This document shows positions 62,358 through 64,000 of a stretch of DNA of 64,000 bases, piece after piece. The translations under genes and the position numbers were made by a program. The stretch's first letter is position 1. Each line of letters begins with the position of its first letter. The DNA comes from Massilia atriviolacea (GTDB lineage Bacteria > Pseudomonadota > Gammaproteobacteria > Burkholderiales > Burkholderiaceae_D), in the NCBI RefSeq assembly GCF_003953935.1, contig NZ_RXLQ01000006.1, positions 124,001 to 188,000 on the forward strand, written 5' to 3'. Below the pieces are notes generated by a model. The model made no database searches. It was given only the letters and a program-made list of their open reading frames with translations, and was not told where the DNA came from.

Positions 62358-63083
62358 TTACGCCTGCGCCGTGCCTTCTTGCAGGCGGCGGGTGCGGCGG
62401 GTCAGGCCGATCACGGCCAGGCCGAGCGCCAGCATGGCATAGGTTTCCGGTTCCGGCACGGCGCTGGTGTAGACGGTCAGGGTCGGGTTCAGCAGGGCCA
62501 GGCCGGCCCAGGAATCCTGGCTATGGACGACGCCGTCCGGCGTGGTCCAGCTGGCCGGCATGGCGAAGACGGTCATGCTGCCGTTCAGGGACATGCTCAT
62601 CGACTCCCTGAGCGAGAGGTTGGCGGCGCTGAATACGAAGGCATCGTTCCCGTTGAGCTGGCTGGCCTGGCGGTTGCCGCCGGTGCTCCAGCCGGATGGG
62701 GCGCTGGCGAGCAGGCTGACCGAACCGCGGTTGCTGGCCGTGCCGGCCTGGCCGCCCGGCGCCACTGCCGCGTCGAGGGTGCCGGCGAAGGTGGCGGAAA
62801 AGGAATAGCCGGTGATGTGGTAGCCCGAGCGCACGGCGAAGTTCAGGTCGCCGCTGTAGGCGTTGCCGTCGGCATCGCTGCTCTTGACGGCCATGCTGCT
62901 GGCAAAATCGCTGAAGCGGATCGTGGTCGCGCCATCCGCATCGGACACCAGCACGTCGGCCACCGTCGAATCTGGATTGCTGAAAGTGAAGGCGGTCGCT
63001 TCGATGACGGTTGGTGCCGCTGCGGCGCTGGCCGACGCGAACGCCAGCGCGACGGCGCTCATCTGCAATTTAAGCAAGTTCAT
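62358..63083 (-). CDS. PEP-CTERM sorted exported protein C
   Basis: A 241-residue secreted protein starting MNLLKLQMSAVALAFASASA, with a C-terminal PEP-CTERM tail VPEPETYAMLALGLAVIG followed by RRTRRLQEG. The body is rich in Ser, Ala and Asn (SATFAGTLDAAVAPGG, AANLSLRESMSMSLNGS), typical of extracellular beta-rich proteins. It is not closely similar to proteins A or B. It should be processed by an exosortase encoded elsewhere. Function is unknown. Confidence 0.9.
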   Translation of the reverse strand: MNLLKLQMSAVALAFASASAAAAPTVIEATAFTFSNPDSTVADVLVSDADGATTIRFSDFASSMAVKSSDADGNAYSGDLNFAVRSGYHITGYSFSATFAGTLDAAVAPGGQAGTASNRGSVSLLASAPSGWSTGGNRQASQLNGNDAFVFSAANLSLRESMSMSLNGSMTVFAMPASWTTPDGVVHSQDSWAGLALLNPTLTVYTSAVPEPETYAMLALGLAVIGLTRRTRRLQEGTAQA

Positions 63084-63242
63084 TGTTCCCATTCCTTTTC
63101 ATGTCATCAACACATCGATGAACGCCCCATGGCGTTTCCAAGCTGACATCATAATCGACGCTTTGCGCGCCTCAAAGGACAACATTGTAAGAAAGATACT
63201 GGGAGCAACATGGGCGCCGGCGCGTGAAGGCGGCGCGACGCG

Positions 63243-63734
63243 CTAGGCGTCGAGACTGTCCTGCAGGCGCTTGCGGGTGCCGCGCGTGAGCACGATGACG
63301 GCCACGCCGACGGCAAGCATGATGTAGGTTTCCGGCTCCGGCACCGACTGCGAGGCCACGCTGGCGCGCGTGCCGGCCGTGCCGTAGGCGCTGCGCTGCT
63401 GCTTGTCGAAGCCGGTGCGCGCGTCCGGGTAGGCCTGGCGCATGGTGGGCGTGCTCCAGGAACCGATATTGTTGTTGGCATACAGGCCCAGGGCGCTGAC
63501 GAGATCGCGTTCGTTCTCGCCGAGTACGTCAGCGGGGCGCAGGTGCATGGCGCGCGTGACGTCGGCCAGGCTGCGGCTGGTGCCGGCGTCGGCCAGCTCG
63601 ATGCCGGCGTGGCTGGCATAGCGCTTGGTCACATTGTTCAGGGCGGGGGACTCGATCAGGGTCGGAGCGGCGCCGGCCAGGCCGGGCGCCAGCAGCAGGG
63701 CGGCCAGATTTCGTGTCCATGTGGAGTATTTCAT
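63243..63734 (-). CDS. PEP-CTERM sorted exported protein D (short)
   Basis: A 163-residue secreted protein with signal peptide MKYSTWTRNLAALLLAPGLA and C-terminal tail VPEPETYIMLAVGVAVIVL followed by RGTRKRLQD. The central region, with SLADVTRAMHLRPADVLGEN and GLYANNNIGSWSTPTMR, is unusual for the class and unrecognised. It lies about 160 bases downstream of an independent region on the same strand as protein C. It is likely an envelope or matrix protein. Confidence 0.88.
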   Translation of the reverse strand: MKYSTWTRNLAALLLAPGLAGAAPTLIESPALNNVTKRYASHAGIELADAGTSRSLADVTRAMHLRPADVLGENERDLVSALGLYANNNIGSWSTPTMRQAYPDARTGFDKQQRSAYGTAGTRASVASQSVPEPETYIMLAVGVAVIVLTRGTRKRLQDSLDA

Positions 63735-63930
63735 GTGCAGACTACCTATTCATGTTGAGCTGTGAAAAAGGCTGTGACGGCGCGCAGGGCAGCGCTCGGG
63801 GGCCCCATTGTTATTGCCGCGCCCTGACACCGGCACGGTATGCATGATACGTCAAAGTCGAATTATAAATATGTAATCAAGTGTATTGTCTTGTACAAGC
63901 TTGATGAAACAGAATCCGAATTGTACCGAC

Positions 63931-63965
63931 AAAAAAAATGCCGCCTAGTCTACACCAGGCGGCAT
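63931..63965 (-). terminator. Rho-independent terminator for a gene beyond the right edge
   Basis: Read leftwards, the hairpin ATGCCGCCT ... AGGCGGCAT (9-bp perfect arms, 10-base loop) is followed by eight T residues. It should end a leftward gene outside the window. The rest of the 63735-64000 gap is an AT-rich upstream region of protein D with no supported gene. Confidence 0.8.
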
Positions 63966-64000
63966 CGGCGCGGGGGCGCCAGGCGTGCGCGGGTCTCAGA

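Overview
The window is a GC-rich chromosomal segment of a betaproteobacterium, most likely Oxalobacteraceae (Massilia, Duganella or Janthinobacterium type). The basis is the mix of PEP-CTERM proteins, a coxB-coxA-ctaG-coxC-surf1-ctaA-ctaB-sco cluster with a cytochrome c domain fused to CoxB, OxyR, twitching ATPases, YqjD/YqjE-type envelope proteins and a TonB-linked sugar locus. Genus assignment is inference from gene content and order. No rRNA, tRNA, prophage, complete IS or CRISPR array was found.

Layout. 1-6.6 kb: an unidentified gene cut by the left edge, a four-cysteine uracil-DNA glycosylase family protein, a DUF5329-like protein, cobalamin adenosyltransferase, the glycolate oxidase operon glcDEF and a small exported protein. 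6.8-18 kb: glutathione peroxidase, pilU, pilT, a YggS-type PLP protein, proC, a YqjD/YqjE-like envelope trio, ubiA, a four-gene operon with two roadblock/LC7 proteins and an MglA-like GTPase, oxyR, and a third PilT/PilU-type ATPase. 18-25.8 kb: rfaE2, a probable nucleotidyltransferase, a TPR protein, an HD-domain protein, two paralogous PEP-CTERM proteins and a LacI regulator. 25.8-36.1 kb: a cellulose/cellobiose utilization locus. The LacI regulator and a flavin halogenase-like gene face a TonB receptor, GH1 beta-glucosidase, glucokinase, MFS transporter, GH9 cellulase and HbpS-like protein. Two LacI-type palindromes lie at the probable receptor promoter. The inferred route is extracellular or periplasmic GH9 cleavage, outer-membrane uptake, MFS import, GH1 hydrolysis and glucose phosphorylation.

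36.1-41.9 kb: two adjacent inverted-repeat elements of 157 and 158 bp, a Gfo/Idh/MocA oxidoreductase, a subtilase with a separate propeptide-like protein, trmL, comF and bioC. 42-52.9 kb: the aa3-type cytochrome oxidase structural and assembly genes, then an AI-2E family transporter and a GNAT acetyltransferase. 53-64 kb: a CNNM/CorC-type protein, an NhaR-type regulator divergent from DUF475 (TerC-like), a TerD-AIM24-TerD cluster, gamma-glutamyltransferase, a lipoprotein and two more PEP-CTERM proteins.

The most unusual signal is a 36-bp quasi-palindromic core (GTGTCC ... GGACAC ends, with GGTGCCAGGTCTGACA inside) found in three intergenic arrays near 39.4-39.7, 52.9-53.2 and 59.1-60.0 kb. 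In the first array the core alternates orientation while the 46-bp spacers keep theirs. The arrays abut stop codons and mostly sit between convergent genes. Their function is unknown.
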